NCBI RefSeq assembly: GCF_003026815.1
Contig: NZ_PYOG01000001.1
Coordinates: 496,001 to 560,000 of the forward strand
Length of the DNA: 64,000 nt
Origin: Photobacterium damselae
GTDB lineage: Bacteria; Pseudomonadota; Gammaproteobacteria; Enterobacterales; Vibrionaceae
Reading direction: 5' to 3'
Part shown: piece by piece, positions 27,183 through 38,667 of the stretch
Position numbering within the stretch: position 1 is the stretch's first letter
Layout of the letters: every line of letters begins with the position of its first letter
Program-made: the position numbers and the translations under genes
Notes under the pieces: model-generated
Database searches by the model: none
What the model saw: the letters and a program-made list of their open reading frames with translations, nothing else
Told to the model about the DNA's origin: nothing

Positions 27183-28319
27183 TTAATTAGGCGCGTAAGA
27201 TGAATGAATATCTGCGGTAATTCGAATATCAGTACCAACCATTCTTAGATCAGAGATGCTGACATTCGGGACCTGACCCATTGCCGTTAATTGAGGCAAA
27301 TTCATCACGCCACGCGCCTCAGCTCCCATCAATTTAGGAGCTTGATATAAGATAAAGCTATCAACGAGCTGATTTTGTACCAGAGCGCCAGCAAGTCCAG
27401 CTCCAGCTTCAACCCAAATATGATAAATACCGAGCTTGACCAGTTGTTGTAGCAACTCATGTAAATCTAATTGAGAAGAATCTGGCGTACGAGAAATAAT
27501 GAGCTGCGTTACGGAATCTGGCCATACTTCATCACCTTGTTCACAACGAGCAAGTAGGGTCTTACCTGGAAGATGAAATAATTGATAATCTGGTGATAAG
27601 CGATTTTGACTATCAATAATCACACGAATGGGAAGGCGTAACTCGGATTTGGGATACTGTTGTTGGATATAAAAAGGCAGCTCTTGCCAACGAATATTCA
27701 TTGAAGGGTCATCAGCAATAACGGTCGCACTGGTTGATAAAATAGCGCCTGCTTGAGCCCGAAAGTGCTGAACATCGGCACGAGCTTGTGGTCCTGTAAT
27801 CCACTTACTCTCACCATTAGCCAAAGCCGTTCGTCCATCAAGGCTAGATGCCATTTTAAGCTGAACATAGGGCATCCCAGTTTGCATCGCTTTAATAAAC
27901 CCAAGATTTAAGGCTTTAGCATCTTGTTCTAGCAATCCGACTTCAACGGTCACCCCAGCATTTTGCAATAAAGTAACCCCATTACCCGCCACTTTGGGAT
28001 TGGGATCAACCATGGCGCAAACCACACGAGAGATCCCAGCTTCAATTAATGCCAGAGCACATGGTGGTGTTCGACCATAATGAGAACAAGGCTCAAGAGT
28101 CACATAAGCTGTTGCTCCACGCGCTTTATCGCCTGCCGCACGTAAGGCAAATACTTCAGCATGAGGTAGACCTGCTCGATAATGAAAACCCTCACCCACA
28201 ATCTGGCCATTGTTTACGATTACGCAACCAACATTAGGATTGGGAGCCGTCGTAAATCGCCCTTTTTTGGCTAAGGCTATTGCCCGAGACATCATCTTAT
28301 GATCAAACGCTGAAAACAT
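27183..28319 (-). CDS. ribD: Bifunctional riboflavin deaminase/reductase RibD
   Basis: RibD deaminates and then reduces the pyrimidine product of GTP cyclohydrolase II. The N-terminal deaminase domain has the zinc motif HAEVFALRAAG followed by PCSHYGRTPPC; the C-terminal reductase domain has MASSLDGRTALANGESKWI and the WVEAGAGLAGAL motif. Length is 378 residues. It follows nrdR by 19 bp. Confidence 0.96.
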   Translation of the reverse strand: MFSAFDHKMMSRAIALAKKGRFTTAPNPNVGCVIVNNGQIVGEGFHYRAGLPHAEVFALRAAGDKARGATAYVTLEPCSHYGRTPPCALALIEAGISRVVCAMVDPNPKVAGNGVTLLQNAGVTVEVGLLEQDAKALNLGFIKAMQTGMPYVQLKMASSLDGRTALANGESKWITGPQARADVQHFRAQAGAILSTSATVIADDPSMNIRWQELPFYIQQQYPKSELRLPIRVIIDSQNRLSPDYQLFHLPGKTLLARCEQGDEVWPDSVTQLIISRTPDSSQLDLHELLQQLVKLGIYHIWVEAGAGLAGALVQNQLVDSFILYQAPKLMGAEARGVMNLPQLTAMGQVPNVSISDLRMVGTDIRITADIHSSYAPN

Positions 28320-28338
28320 AACTACGGCCTAATCGTGA

Positions 28339-28788
28339 TTATTTCTCTAACTTAGCGATCTCTTCGCCAAATTCACGAATATCTTCAAAACTACGGTATA
28401 CAGAAGCAAAACGAATATAAGCCACTTTATCAAGCTCTTTTAATGCTTCCATTACTAAGTTACCGATCATCTCCGATGTCACCTCACGCTCCCCGGTTGC
28501 GCGAAGTTTGGATTTGATGTTATTGGTTGCACGCTCGATATCGTCTGTACTAACTGGGCGTTTTTCTAGTGCCCGCTGAATACCACCAGATAACTTATCT
28601 TCATTAAAAGGTTCACGGTTACCATTGCTTTTAATAACGCGAGGCATCACTAATTCAGCGGTTTCAAATGTTGTGTAACGTTCGTTGCATGCTAAACATT
28701 GGCGACGACGGCGAACTTGATGACCGTCAGCAACCAATCGAGAATCAATTACTTTGGTGTCGTTTGCACCACAAAAAGGACAATGCAT
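28339..28788 (-). CDS. nrdR: Transcriptional repressor NrdR
   Basis: NrdR represses ribonucleotide reductase genes in response to bound ATP and dATP. The 149-residue protein starts with a zinc ribbon (CPFC at 3-6, CLAC near 33) followed by an ATP-cone domain ([16 protein letters not shown]). It heads the nrdR-ribD-ribE-ribBA-ribH-nusB operon, the same order as in E. coli. A GAGGCAAG ribosome site is upstream. Confidence 0.97.
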   Translation of the reverse strand: MHCPFCGANDTKVIDSRLVADGHQVRRRRQCLACNERYTTFETAELVMPRVIKSNGNREPFNEDKLSGGIQRALEKRPVSTDDIERATNNIKSKLRATGEREVTSEMIGNLVMEALKELDKVAYIRFASVYRSFEDIREFGEEIAKLEK

Positions 28789-28927
28789 CTTGCCTCCTTA
28801 TTATCATTCGCTCAGTGTAACCCATTTCAATCTAATAATGAGAGTATTCGGTGATTTTTTCTGCACTTTCCGTTTAGATTTTATTAGAAAATGACTCATT
28901 CAAAGTAAAATCTTTCTTAATGGCATT

Positions 28928-28958
28928 AAAAAAGGACTCACCATAAGGCAAGTCCTTT
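28928..28958 (-). terminator. Intrinsic terminator of glyA
   Basis: AAAGGACT (28931-28938) and AGTCCTTT (28951-28958) form the stem; on the minus strand it continues into six T residues. It lies 27 bp past the glyA stop. Confidence 0.88.
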
Positions 28959-28984
28959 CAATTAATATGGATAAAGAATAGAAA

Positions 28985-30235
28985 TTACGCGTATACAGGT
29001 AGGCGTTTGCAAATCTCTAGTACTTTAGCTTTAGTATCGGCAATCACTTGAGGATTATCGATGTTATCTAATACATCACACATCCAACCGGCCAATTGCT
29101 TTGCATCTTCTGCTGTAAAACCACGACGAGTAATCGATGGTGTACCAACACGAATACCAGAAGTTACAAATGGGCTGCGAGGATCATTTGGTACGCTGTT
29201 TTTGTTCACAGTAATATTAGCCGCACCTAATGCCGCATCAGCTTCTTTCCCTGTGATACCTTTATCAATTAGATCTACTAGGAATAGGTGGTTTTCAGTA
29301 CTACCAGAAACAATCTTATAACCACGCTCTAAGAACTCACCCACCATCACTTTCGCGTTTTCAACAACACGAGCTTGATATTCAGTAAATTCTGGCTCCA
29401 TCGCTTCTTTAAAGGCAACCGCTTTTGCCGCAATAACATGCATTAATGGGCCACCCTGACCACCAGGGAATACTGCTGAATTTAGCTTTTTATAAATATC
29501 TTCACCAGCATTAGATAAGATCAAGCCGCCACGAGGACCTGCTAATGTTTTGTGAGTTGTGGTGGTAACAACGTGAGCATGAGGTACCGGAGTTGGATAA
29601 ACACCAGCTGCAACAAGACCGGCAACGTGAGCCATGTCAACAAAGAAGTACGCACCCACTTTATCGGCAATCTTGCGCATGCGTTCCCAATCAACAATTT
29701 GAGAATATGCAGAGAAACCACCGATGATCATCTTAGGATTATGTTCAAGCGCTAACGCTTCAACTTCGTCATAATCGATCTGACCATTTTCATCGATACC
29801 GTAAGGAATGATGTTATACAATTTACCTGAAAAGTTTACAGGAGAGCCGTGTGTTAAGTGACCACCGTGAGCCAAGCTCATACCTAAAACTGTATCACCA
29901 GCATTTAACAGAGCCATATAAACTGCGTTATTTGCTTGGGAACCCGAGTGAGGCTGAACGTTCGCGTATTCTGCACCAAATAGCTGGCATGCACGATCAA
30001 TGGCAAGTTGTTCTGCTTTATCAACATACTCACAACCACCGTAGTAACGCTTACCAGGATAACCTTCAGCGTACTTATTGGTTAGCTGAGAACCCTGTGC
30101 TTCCATTACTCGTGGGCTAGTGTAGTTTTCAGAAGCAATCAACTCGATGTGCTCTTCTTGACGTGCAGTTTCTTCCTGAATGGCTGCATAAAGTTCCGCG
30201 TCATAATCGGCAATATTCATATCGCGTTTAAGCAT
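28985..30235 (-). CDS. glyA: Serine hydroxymethyltransferase
   Basis: GlyA converts serine to glycine while charging tetrahydrofolate with a one-carbon unit, feeding purine and thymidylate synthesis. The 416-residue PLP enzyme has the lysine motif [14 protein letters not shown] and [15 protein letters not shown], and its length is normal. It is a single-gene unit with its own terminator. A consensus PurR operator lies about 80-100 bp upstream. Confidence 0.97.
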   Translation of the reverse strand: MLKRDMNIADYDAELYAAIQEETARQEEHIELIASENYTSPRVMEAQGSQLTNKYAEGYPGKRYYGGCEYVDKAEQLAIDRACQLFGAEYANVQPHSGSQANNAVYMALLNAGDTVLGMSLAHGGHLTHGSPVNFSGKLYNIIPYGIDENGQIDYDEVEALALEHNPKMIIGGFSAYSQIVDWERMRKIADKVGAYFFVDMAHVAGLVAAGVYPTPVPHAHVVTTTTHKTLAGPRGGLILSNAGEDIYKKLNSAVFPGGQGGPLMHVIAAKAVAFKEAMEPEFTEYQARVVENAKVMVGEFLERGYKIVSGSTENHLFLVDLIDKGITGKEADAALGAANITVNKNSVPNDPRSPFVTSGIRVGTPSITRRGFTAEDAKQLAGWMCDVLDNIDNPQVIADTKAKVLEICKRLPVYA

Positions 30236-30316
30236 CTGTATCTCCTGACTCAGATTAAGGTATAAACCCTATTTTTAGGTAAAAATGAAAAACTGTAAAC
30301 GCTAGTATCCACGCGG

Positions 30317-30332
30317 ACGCAAACGTTTTCGT
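30317..30332. promoter_or_regulatory. PurR operator upstream of glyA
   Basis: ACGCAAACGTTTTCGT matches the PurR consensus (ACGCAAACGTTTKCGT) throughout. Repression of glyA by PurR is established in E. coli. The site lies 82-97 bp upstream of the glyA start. Confidence 0.88.
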
Positions 30333-30512
30333 CTGATTCATTAACATTGTCTGTAGTCTACAATAAATTGATCTAAATCAGATAGTCCTAAAATGAATTT
30401 TCTTTTGGTTTGTATTCAATTTAATCATGAAACTTTTTCATAATGACTTGGCACAGCGCATTTATTAGCCACAAAATACAAACATACCAACTAATCTGAA
30501 CAGTTAGAAACA

Positions 30513-30543
30513 CAAAGGCCTGATTAATACAATCAGGCCTTTG
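30513..30543 (-). terminator. Terminator of glnB
   Basis: CAAAGGCCTGATT (30513-30525) and AATCAGGCCTTTG (30531-30543) form a 13-bp perfect stem with a 5-nt loop, about 85 bp past the glnB stop. The following T stretch is weak in either direction. Confidence 0.75.
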
Positions 30544-30626
30544 TTATATAAATCATGTTAATTGCTTACTATGGCTTATTGTGCAAAAACCAATGTAAAT
30601 GTAAGAGTGATTAACTGAAAAAAGTA

Positions 30627-30980
<354 letters not shown>

Positions 30981-31031
30981 CTAAGCGGCTGATTCATAGT
31001 CAACAATATACCATAAATACCGTAATAGAAA

Positions 31032-31445
31032 TTAAGAGTTTTCATGGTCTATTAAAACATTGGGTTCCATCATTCTGAGCAAAAGAAAAACAGAATAAAT
31101 TAAAACAACACTGTTTAGCCCCAGTACAACAAAGCTGCGGATAGAGATAGGAAAGAGACTTGGCAGTACGGGTAAAATACTCATACCAAGAAAAAGCGTG
31201 GATGCTGGTAGAAAAAAATACAATGGCATAAAGCCCCACATTTTTCCTCGTAACAGCCCAATACTGGCACCAACACCAGAAAGAAGAACCAAGATACCAA
31301 TAATGCTCGGTACGATGCCAACTTGGTTATATTTGAAGATAATGGCAAAACTATCAATATTGCGAATTAAGCAGAGTATAACCAAAACGGCTAAAACTCG
31401 CGCGGCCATGGCTTTTCGCCTGCCAGCGGGAGAATCCTGTCCCAT
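31032..31445 (-). CDS. Small integral membrane protein of unknown function
   Basis: I do not recognise this 137-residue protein. It has four hydrophobic segments (about 14-37, 43-63, 70-93 and 98-123) and a charged, glycine-containing N-terminus. AAGGATTG lies 11 bp upstream of the ATG at 31445; Met13 is an alternative start. It lies between glnB and purL on the same strand, but the purL terminator separates it from purL. Confidence 0.65.
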   Translation of the reverse strand: MGQDSPAGRRKAMAARVLAVLVILCLIRNIDSFAIIFKYNQVGIVPSIIGILVLLSGVGASIGLLRGKMWGFMPLYFFLPASTLFLGMSILPVLPSLFPISIRSFVVLGLNSVVLIYSVFLLLRMMEPNVLIDHENS

Positions 31446-31781
31446 AAAAAAATCAATCCTTGAACAACAGTAAGTGCGAACGAGCGCATATCACTGCGCG
31501 ATTATACTAATTAAGATAATTTAATAAATATTCTAGTGGCTATTTTTAGCAATATCCGAAACTAAGTGAACAAAAAATCGAAATCAGCTCACAAAATAGA
31601 TTATTAATCCAACACAGTAATCAACATATTAGCTGGTAAGCCTGAACAGCCAGTGAATTTAGTCATGATTAATATTAACTTTAATTAAAAAAACGCCCAG
31701 TGCTGATATCACTGAGCGTTTTCTAATTGTGTTGCTCTAATTTGACTAACAAGGTTAACCGTTAGTGGCAACTATTGTCGA
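31446..31781. other. Intergenic region upstream of the small membrane protein
   Basis: This 336-bp AT-rich stretch holds the purL terminator (31687-31722) and presumably the promoter of the 137-residue membrane protein. I see no ORF or RNA gene in it. Confidence 0.5.
31687..31722 (-). terminator. Intrinsic terminator of purL
   Basis: ACGC-C-CAGTG (31693-31702) pairs with CACTG-A-GCGT (31710-31719) with one internal mismatch; the minus-strand product ends in a run of seven T. Confidence 0.85.
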
Positions 31782-34700
31782 TTAGCCAATGTGAACCCGA
31801 GCATTACGGAACATACGCATCCAAGGACTGTTTTCGCTCCAGTCATCAGGGTGCCAAGAGTTAGCCACGGTTCTAAATACACGCTCAGGATGCGGCATCA
31901 TAATGGTGACACGACCATCTTGAGTTGTAAGACCAGTAATCGCGTTTGGCGAACCATTTGGGTTATTAGGATAAGCTTGGGTTGGATTACCAAGGTTATC
32001 AACATAACGTACTGCCACAGTACCCGATTGTTCTAGCGCCATAAGATGCGCATCATCTCGAACTTCTACGCGACCTTCACCATGAGAAACGGCAATTGGC
32101 ATCCTAGAGCCTGCCATGCCACTGAAGAAAGCCGAATCTGATGGCTGGATCTCCACCAAACTAAAACGCGCTTCAAAACGTTCAGACTGGTTGCGTACAA
32201 AGCGAGGCCATAACTGAGCACCAGGGATCAACTCTTTTAAGTTTGATAGCATCTGACAGCCATTACATACCCCAAGCGATAGAGTATCTTGACGATGGAA
32301 GAAGCGTTCAAACTGCTCTCTTGCCTGCTCGTTAAACAGAATAGATTTAGCCCAACCTTCACCAGCACCTAATACGTCACCGTATGAGAAACCACCACAA
32401 GCAACTAGCCCTTGATACTCATCGAGCACCGCTTGTCCAGTTAAGATATCACTCATATGGATATCAACAGCGTTAAATCCAGCGCGATCAAAAGCCGCTG
32501 CCATTTCGACATGCGAATTCACACCCTGCTCACGTAAGATAGCCATTTTAGGTTTTGCACCAAGATTAATATTCGGAGCATTAAATGGTGCAGCGACATT
32601 CTCATTAAGATCGAAAGTGAGATGGGTATTTAGTCCAGGATCTTGCTCGTTGTGTTTAGCTGCAAATTCTTGATCAGCACAACTTGAGTTATCACGTAGG
32701 GCTTGCATCTTATGCGTCATTTCAGCCCAAATCGTACGCAGCTGGTTACGTTCACGATCAACGACAATTTGACCGTTTGCATAAATATCAAAACGATTAG
32801 AGACTTCAACAGAACCAATTACGTGAGAGCAAGAATCTAAGCCAAATGCCGCCAGTGTCGATAACACTGTATCTAATTCTGGGTTTGCCACTTGAATAAC
32901 GGCCCCCAACTCTTCATTAAAGAGAGCGGCCAGAGCATCGTCACCAAGAGTACTGATATCTGCTTTAATACCACAATGACCAGCAAAAGCCATTTCAGCC
33001 AAGGTAACCAGCAAACCGCCATCGCCTTTATCGTGATAAGCCAGTAGATTTTGCTGCTGCACTAATTGCTGAATAGCATTGAAGAAAGCTTTTAGCAGTT
33101 GAGGAGAATCAACATCGGCAGGTTTATCACCTAACTGTTTGTAAACTTGAGCTAGTGCCGTTGCACCTAAGCGGTTTTGACCACAACCTAGGTCGATTAA
33201 AATAAGTGATGAATCACCGTGATCAGTGCGAAGTTGAGGTGTCACGGTATGACGCACATCTTCAACACGAGCAAAAGCGGTAATAATCAAAGACAGCGGT
33301 GATGTAACCGTTTTATCTTGACCATCGTCTTGCCATTGCGTCTTCATCGACATGGAATCTTTACCCACTGGGATGGTTAGACCCAATGCAGGACACAACT
33401 CTTCACCCACTGCTTTAACAGCTTCATAAAGGCCAGCATCTTCACCTGGGTGACCCGCTGGAGACATCCAGTTAGCCGACAATTTAATGTGCTTAATATC
33501 ACCAATATCGGTTGCTGCGATGTTGGTTAGAGCCTCACCAACAGCTAAACGAGCAGAAGCGGCAAAATCCAACAATGCTACTGGGGTACGCTCACCCATC
33601 GACATCACTTCACCATGATAAGTATCATAACTTGCCGCTGTTACTGCGCAGTTTGCCACTGGGATCTGCCAAGGCCCAACCATCTGATCGCGTGCAACTA
33701 GACCCGTTACGGAGCGATCGCCAATCGTAATTAAGAAGGTTTTTTCCGCAACGGCTGGCAGACGCAATACGCGGTCGATAGCATCATTAAGTTCAATTCC
33801 ATGACACTCAAGAGCAGGGCTTTCTACTTTTTGAGAAACCACATCACGCTGCATCTTTGGTGGTTTACCTAGTAGGATATCCATTGGCATATCGATTGGC
33901 ATATTGTCAAAATGGCTATCTTCAAGGCTTAAATGACGCTCTTCTGTAGCCTCACCAACAACGGCAAAAGGAGCTCGTTCACGATGACAGATCGCTTCAA
34001 AAACAGGCATCTGCTCTGGAGCTACTGCTAACACATAACGCTCTTGTGATTCGTTACACCAAATTTCTAATGGGCTCATTCCTGGCTCATCATTAGGTAC
34101 ACTACGAAGATCGAACTTACCGCCACGTTCACCATCATCAACTAATTCAGGTAAAGCATTAGAAATACCGCCTGCACCTACATCATGAATAAAGGCAATA
34201 GGGTTTTGCTCACCTAACTGCCAACAGCGATCAATCACTTCTTGGCAACGACGCTCCATTTCCGGGTTTTCACGTTGAACTGAAGCAAAATCCAGATCTT
34301 CTGCTGACTGGCCAGATGCCATTGATGAAGCAGCGCCACCGCCTAAACCGATATTCATCGCCGGACCACCAAGTACAATTAACTTAGCGCCAACAGGGAT
34401 CTCTTTTTTCTGAACATGTTGATCGCGGATATTACCAAGACCACCAGCAATCATAATCGGTTTATGGTAACCGCGAACTTCCTCACCCGCATGAGAGGTT
34501 ACTTTTTCTTCATACGTACGGAAGTAACCCAATAAGTTTGGACGACCAAATTCATTGTTAAACGCCGCACCACCTAATGGGCCCTCTAGCATAATATCTA
34601 GAGCACTAACGATTCGACTTGGTTTACCAAAATCACTCTCCCAAGGCTGTTCAAACCCTGGAATTCGTAGGTTAGATACGGTAAATCCAACCAAACCTGC

Positions 34701-35687
34701 TTTTGGCTTACCACCAATACCTGTCGCACCTTCATCTCGAATTTCACCACCAGACCCCGTAGAAGCACCAGGCCATGGCGAAATAGCTGTTGGGTGGTTA
34801 TGGGTTTCAACCTTCATCAAGATATGTGCGTCTTCTTGATGGTATTGATATTGACGGGTCTCAGGATCTGGGAAAAAGCGTCCGACTTTTGAACCTGTCA
34901 TCACTGCGGCATTATCTTTATAAGCAGACAGTACGTGCTCAGGTGTGGTTTCAAAGGTATTTTTGATCATTTTAAACAGCGACTTTGGCTGTTCAACGCC
35001 ATCAATGATCCAATCTGCATTAAAGATTTTATGACGACAATGCTCTGAGTTCGCCTGAGCAAACATCATCAATTCGATATCATTTGGGTTACGGCCAAGT
35101 TTGATGAAGCTTTCCACTAAATAATCAATTTCATCATCAGCCAGTGCCAAGCCAAGGTAAACGTTTGCTTTTTCAAGTGCAAGACGACCGCCTGATAAGA
35201 TATCAACCGCCTCCACTGGAGCTGGTTGTGCTTGAGTAAATAAGATAGCGGCCTGATTAAGCTCCGTAAATACCACTTCCATCATGCGGTCATGAAGCAG
35301 TGAATTCAGTGCTTTTTGCTGTTCATCTGTTAGAACTGTTGTACTTTCAACATAATACACAGTACCGCGTTCTAAACGCTTAATCTGAGCTAAACCACAG
35401 TTATGGGCTATATCGGTCGCTTTTGAAGACCATGGAGAGATGGTGCCAGGACGAGGCGTGACTAATAGGAGTGATCCTGTTGGTTGATGTTCAGCAATCG
35501 TAGGCCCGTAAGTGAGCAATTGTGCTAACTTTTGCGATTCATCTTCAGTTAAAGGAGCCGTTAAATCGGCAAAATGAACAAACTCGGCATAAATACCGGT
35601 CACAGGTAAAGATAACTCACGACAACGCTCTAATAACTTAGCGGCGCGAAACTCAGACAGTGCGGGTGAACCACGCAAAATTTCCAT
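31782..35687 (-). CDS. purL: Phosphoribosylformylglycinamidine synthase
   Basis: PurL makes FGAM from FGAR, glutamine and ATP, the fourth step of purine synthesis. At 1301 residues it is the large fused form (E. coli 1295). Regions in order: PurS-like N-terminus, two PurM-type halves ([13 protein letters not shown] and [13 protein letters not shown] near the first active site), and a C-terminal glutamine amidotransferase with the nucleophile in [10 protein letters not shown] and the histidine in [10 protein letters not shown]. It has its own terminator and a PurR operator upstream. Confidence 0.98.
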   Translation of the reverse strand: MEILRGSPALSEFRAAKLLERCRELSLPVTGIYAEFVHFADLTAPLTEDESQKLAQLLTYGPTIAEHQPTGSLLLVTPRPGTISPWSSKATDIAHNCGLAQIKRLERGTVYYVESTTVLTDEQQKALNSLLHDRMMEVVFTELNQAAILFTQAQPAPVEAVDILSGGRLALEKANVYLGLALADDEIDYLVESFIKLGRNPNDIELMMFAQANSEHCRHKIFNADWIIDGVEQPKSLFKMIKNTFETTPEHVLSAYKDNAAVMTGSKVGRFFPDPETRQYQYHQEDAHILMKVETHNHPTAISPWPGASTGSGGEIRDEGATGIGGKPKAGLVGFTVSNLRIPGFEQPWESDFGKPSRIVSALDIMLEGPLGGAAFNNEFGRPNLLGYFRTYEEKVTSHAGEEVRGYHKPIMIAGGLGNIRDQHVQKKEIPVGAKLIVLGGPAMNIGLGGGAASSMASGQSAEDLDFASVQRENPEMERRCQEVIDRCWQLGEQNPIAFIHDVGAGGISNALPELVDDGERGGKFDLRSVPNDEPGMSPLEIWCNESQERYVLAVAPEQMPVFEAICHRERAPFAVVGEATEERHLSLEDSHFDNMPIDMPMDILLGKPPKMQRDVVSQKVESPALECHGIELNDAIDRVLRLPAVAEKTFLITIGDRSVTGLVARDQMVGPWQIPVANCAVTAASYDTYHGEVMSMGERTPVALLDFAASARLAVGEALTNIAATDIGDIKHIKLSANWMSPAGHPGEDAGLYEAVKAVGEELCPALGLTIPVGKDSMSMKTQWQDDGQDKTVTSPLSLIITAFARVEDVRHTVTPQLRTDHGDSSLILIDLGCGQNRLGATALAQVYKQLGDKPADVDSPQLLKAFFNAIQQLVQQQNLLAYHDKGDGGLLVTLAEMAFAGHCGIKADISTLGDDALAALFNEELGAVIQVANPELDTVLSTLAAFGLDSCSHVIGSVEVSNRFDIYANGQIVVDRERNQLRTIWAEMTHKMQALRDNSSCADQEFAAKHNEQDPGLNTHLTFDLNENVAAPFNAPNINLGAKPKMAILREQGVNSHVEMAAAFDRAGFNAVDIHMSDILTGQAVLDEYQGLVACGGFSYGDVLGAGEGWAKSILFNEQAREQFERFFHRQDTLSLGVCNGCQMLSNLKELIPGAQLWPRFVRNQSERFEARFSLVEIQPSDSAFFSGMAGSRMPIAVSHGEGRVEVRDDAHLMALEQSGTVAVRYVDNLGNPTQAYPNNPNGSPNAITGLTTQDGRVTIMMPHPERVFRTVANSWHPDDWSENSPWMRMFRNARVHIG

Positions 35688-36074
35688 GTGCGTACGTCTC
35701 TCGATAACAGTTAAGTGAAGGTGATATTGACCTAATCCTACCGCTTATCGCTTAGAGTTACGTCAATGCCACCTCAATTGTCATCACTTAAATCCCTCTA
35801 ACCGAGGAGAAGTTGCGCATAGTATAAGGGAAATTTTTTTGTGACGTAACTCTTGACGCAACCGTTTGCGTGATTTTTTTTCGATCTATGATAAAAAACT
35901 GTATTTAGCGCTAAAATCCCATGTTTTTTATCGCTTCTAGACGGTTCTTCTGCTGCAATTTTATTGAATTAAAGGCAAATAACAGTGAAATTAATTAGAG
36001 AACGACATTCTTTAACTTTCCGCCAACCGTTAGCTTTGATATAAAGAGCCCTGAATTTTAACCGAGAGCACAGA
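35688..36074. promoter_or_regulatory. Divergent control region of purL and mltF
   Basis: This 387-bp gap holds the promoters of purL (minus) and mltF (plus). The PurR box at 35856-35871 is the only assigned element. The part from 35880 to 36070 is AT-rich and shows no ORF. Confidence 0.55.
35856..35871. promoter_or_regulatory. PurR operator upstream of purL
   Basis: ACGCAACCGTTTGCGT differs from the perfect PurR palindrome at one base. PurR control of purL is established in E. coli. It lies about 170 bp upstream of the purL start. Confidence 0.88.
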
Positions 36075-37571
36075 TTGTTGAGTACCTATACGTTACCCAA
36101 AAAAATCAGGCAGTACTTTGTTAGCCTTATTACACTTTTTCTGATCAGCGGCTGTCAGTGGCAAAGTGAGCCACACAATGCTTTAGATCGCATCAGAGAA
36201 ACGGGCGTACTGCGTGTGGGTACCTTGAACAATCAGCTGTCGTATTATATTGGTAATGAAGGGCCTACCGGTCTGGATTACGAACTGGCTCAACTGTTTG
36301 CTAAAAAGCTGGGTGTAAAGCTGGAAATGCAGCCTATGTTTTCTCTCTCTAGCCTTTTCCCAGCATTAGATCGGGGTAATGTTGATATTCTCGCCGCAGG
36401 CCTAACGATTACACCCAATCGCCTACAAGATTTTCGAGCTACTCCAGCCTATTACTATGCCAGCCAACTGGTGGTGTATAAAAAAGGAACATGGCGCCCA
36501 AGAACGCCAGCAGATCTTGCCAAAAATAAAGGGACATTAACCGTAGTGAAAGGCTCCAGCCACGAATTACAGTTAAAGCAATTACAGCAAAAATACCCAG
36601 ACCTAAAATGGCAAGCAGTCTCAGAAACCGATGACGATGAACTTATGCGTGATGTCGCCAGTGGAAAGCTTGACTTTACTATCGCAGACTCAGTTGATGT
36701 GGCGCTGATCCAACGTATTCATCCAGATATTGCTATTGCCATGGAATTAACCGATGAAGAGCCGATCAGTTGGTTTGTAAAAAACAGCAGCAATGACAAC
36801 CTATATGCGCTCATTATTGAGTTTTTTGGTGAAATAAAACAAAACGGTGAATTAGCGCAGTTAGAAGAGAAGTATTTCGGTCACGTTGATCAATTTGATT
36901 ATGTAGATACCCGCGCATTTTTACGCGCCGTTGAAGGGAAATTACCAAAATGGAAACCGCTATTTAAACAATATGCTGGGGAATTTGACTGGCGTTTAAT
37001 TGCCGCGCTCTCTTATCAAGAATCACACTGGAACCCAGAAGCCACATCACCAACGGGTGTCCGTGGCATGATGATGCTCACCACACCGACAGCAAAAGCG
37101 GTAGATGTGACGAATCGATTGGATCCAAAACAGAGCATTCGAGGGGGTACTGAGTATCTTCGCCGCATGATAGCTCGCGTACCCGATAGTATTGAATCCC
37201 ATGAAAAGGTCTGGTTTGCTCTTGCCTCTTATAATATTGGTTTTGGTCACTTAATGGATGCGCGACGTTTAACCAAGGCGCAAGGTGGTAATCCAGACAC
37301 ATGGACAGATGTCAAACAACGTTTACCGATGTTGCGCCAACGCCAATACTATACTCAAACTCGATATGGCTATGCTCGCGGTGATGAAGCCTTAAATTAT
37401 GTTGAGAATATCCGCCGTTATTACCAAAGCATCGTTGGTTACGAACAAGCTCACAGCCGAGAACACCAAGGTGATGGGGTTGAAATTGTTGATGGGCTAC
37501 AAACAATCACACCACAAACAATTAGCGCGGCAGCCAAGCCTCAACCGGCCAAAGTTGCAGCGTCTAAATAA
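36075..37571 (+). CDS. mltF: Membrane-bound lytic murein transglycosylase F
   Basis: MltF cleaves peptidoglycan glycan strands to 1,6-anhydromuropeptides, the substrates of AmpG. The N-terminal signal ends in the lipobox LISGC (Cys near 27), so it is probably a lipoprotein here. A periplasmic solute-binding-like regulatory domain follows (about 40-265), then a transglycosylase domain with the catalytic Glu in SYQESHWNPEATSPTGVRG. The start is TTG (36075 or 36078); no ATG occurs before the lipobox, and GAGAG lies 6 bp upstream. The purL-mltF-tadA order matches E. coli. Confidence 0.92.
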   Translation: MLSTYTLPKKIRQYFVSLITLFLISGCQWQSEPHNALDRIRETGVLRVGTLNNQLSYYIGNEGPTGLDYELAQLFAKKLGVKLEMQPMFSLSSLFPALDRGNVDILAAGLTITPNRLQDFRATPAYYYASQLVVYKKGTWRPRTPADLAKNKGTLTVVKGSSHELQLKQLQQKYPDLKWQAVSETDDDELMRDVASGKLDFTIADSVDVALIQRIHPDIAIAMELTDEEPISWFVKNSSNDNLYALIIEFFGEIKQNGELAQLEEKYFGHVDQFDYVDTRAFLRAVEGKLPKWKPLFKQYAGEFDWRLIAALSYQESHWNPEATSPTGVRGMMMLTTPTAKAVDVTNRLDPKQSIRGGTEYLRRMIARVPDSIESHEKVWFALASYNIGFGHLMDARRLTKAQGGNPDTWTDVKQRLPMLRQRQYYTQTRYGYARGDEALNYVENIRRYYQSIVGYEQAHSREHQGDGVEIVDGLQTITPQTISAAAKPQPAKVAASK

Positions 37572-37584
37572 TCAATAAGTTATT

Positions 37585-37621
37585 CTGGCTCTTAATCCAA
37601 TGAGAGCCAGATCTTCTTTTT
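37585..37621 (+). terminator. Intrinsic terminator of mltF
   Basis: CTGGCTCT (37585-37592) pairs with AGAGCCAG (37603-37610), followed by a T-rich tail. Confidence 0.85.
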
Positions 37622-37898
37622 CATCTCATTTTGCAAATAGATATAGCTTCTTTCATTTAATTACCAGCATAATCAATCGTGGGGTTCGTATTGATTATAT
37701 GGATATTCAATATACCTTTTTTAGTGCCTATTTATTTATAGGTATTCTATTTGATTTCGTTTCAGTACTCATACTGAGCAAATAGATGGCTCTCTTAGCC
37801 AAGAGACCAGCCTTATTTGTTGGGTATTTTATGTCTGGCACACATTATGCTGATCTTATGTCGCTAATGTCGCCTTTTGCCAGCAAGAGGGATAAAGG
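37622..37898 (+). promoter_or_regulatory. Upstream region with a sigma-54-like promoter
   Basis: TGGCAC-N5-ATGCT at 37836-37851 has the invariant GG-N10-GC spacing of sigma-54 promoters (GG 37837-37838, GC 37849-37850) and differs from TGGCAC-N5-TTGCW at one base. It would start RNA near 37862, giving a leader of about 37 nt for the gene at 37899. Upstream, the 10-mer GCAAATAGAT occurs twice in direct orientation (37632-37641 and 37778-37787), and TATTGA/TCAATA flank 37689-37712; either could be activator sites, which is inference. Confidence 0.55.
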
Positions 37899-38045
37899 AT
37901 GAAAAGTAAACGCACTCAATCAAAATTTAAAAAAATGCTGCAAGCCTCTTCGACCCGACGCAAGCGTCTGAGCAGTAATCTACGTAAAAAAACGCTCTGG
38001 CGTCAGCGCAGTTATGTTATGAGTGCTACAGCAGAATGTTGCTAA
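37899..38045 (+). CDS. Small highly basic protein of 48 residues, function unknown
   Basis: This short gene reads MKSKRTQSKFKKMLQASS at its start and ends in AECC. About 13 of 48 residues are Lys or Arg and few are acidic, so it may bind RNA or DNA or be ribosome-associated; it resembles neither RMF nor Sra that I can recall. GAGGG lies 7 bp before the ATG. A sigma-54-like promoter precedes it and a strong terminator follows 25 bp after the stop, so it forms a complete small transcription unit of about 230 nt between mltF and tadA. An alternative is that the transcript itself is a regulatory RNA. Confidence 0.65.
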   Translation: MKSKRTQSKFKKMLQASSTRRKRLSSNLRKKTLWRQRSYVMSATAECC

Positions 38046-38069
38046 TCAAAAGCTAAAACGCAAAAAAAC

Positions 38070-38095
38070 AAAGCTCGGACAATACCGAGCTTTTT
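38070..38095. terminator. Bidirectional terminator between the small basic gene and tadA
   Basis: AAAGCTCGG (38070-38078) pairs with CCGAGCTTT (38085-38093) around a 6-nt loop, with A residues before and T residues after. Confidence 0.88.
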
Positions 38096-38119
38096 CATAT
38101 AAACGATACCAATTCAATT

Positions 38120-38635
<516 letters not shown>

Positions 38636-38667
38636 TTATCTATCGTTAAAATCTTGAGCTTTAGCTA

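Noticed and set aside
30236-30626. Glycine riboswitch upstream of glyA
   Set aside because: No tandem glycine aptamer pattern was seen; the PurR operator explains the conserved part.
37600-37785. 61-codon plus-strand ORF after mltF
   Set aside because: Its ATG lies inside the second arm of the mltF terminator, there is no ribosome site, and composition is not protein-like. A shorter hydrophobic start at its Met34 also lacks a ribosome site.
37862-38095. Qrr-type quorum-sensing small RNA, suggested by the sigma-54-like promoter
   Set aside because: The conserved Qrr core pairing region was not seen, and the transcript contains a good ribosome site and ORF instead. A different RNA function is not excluded.
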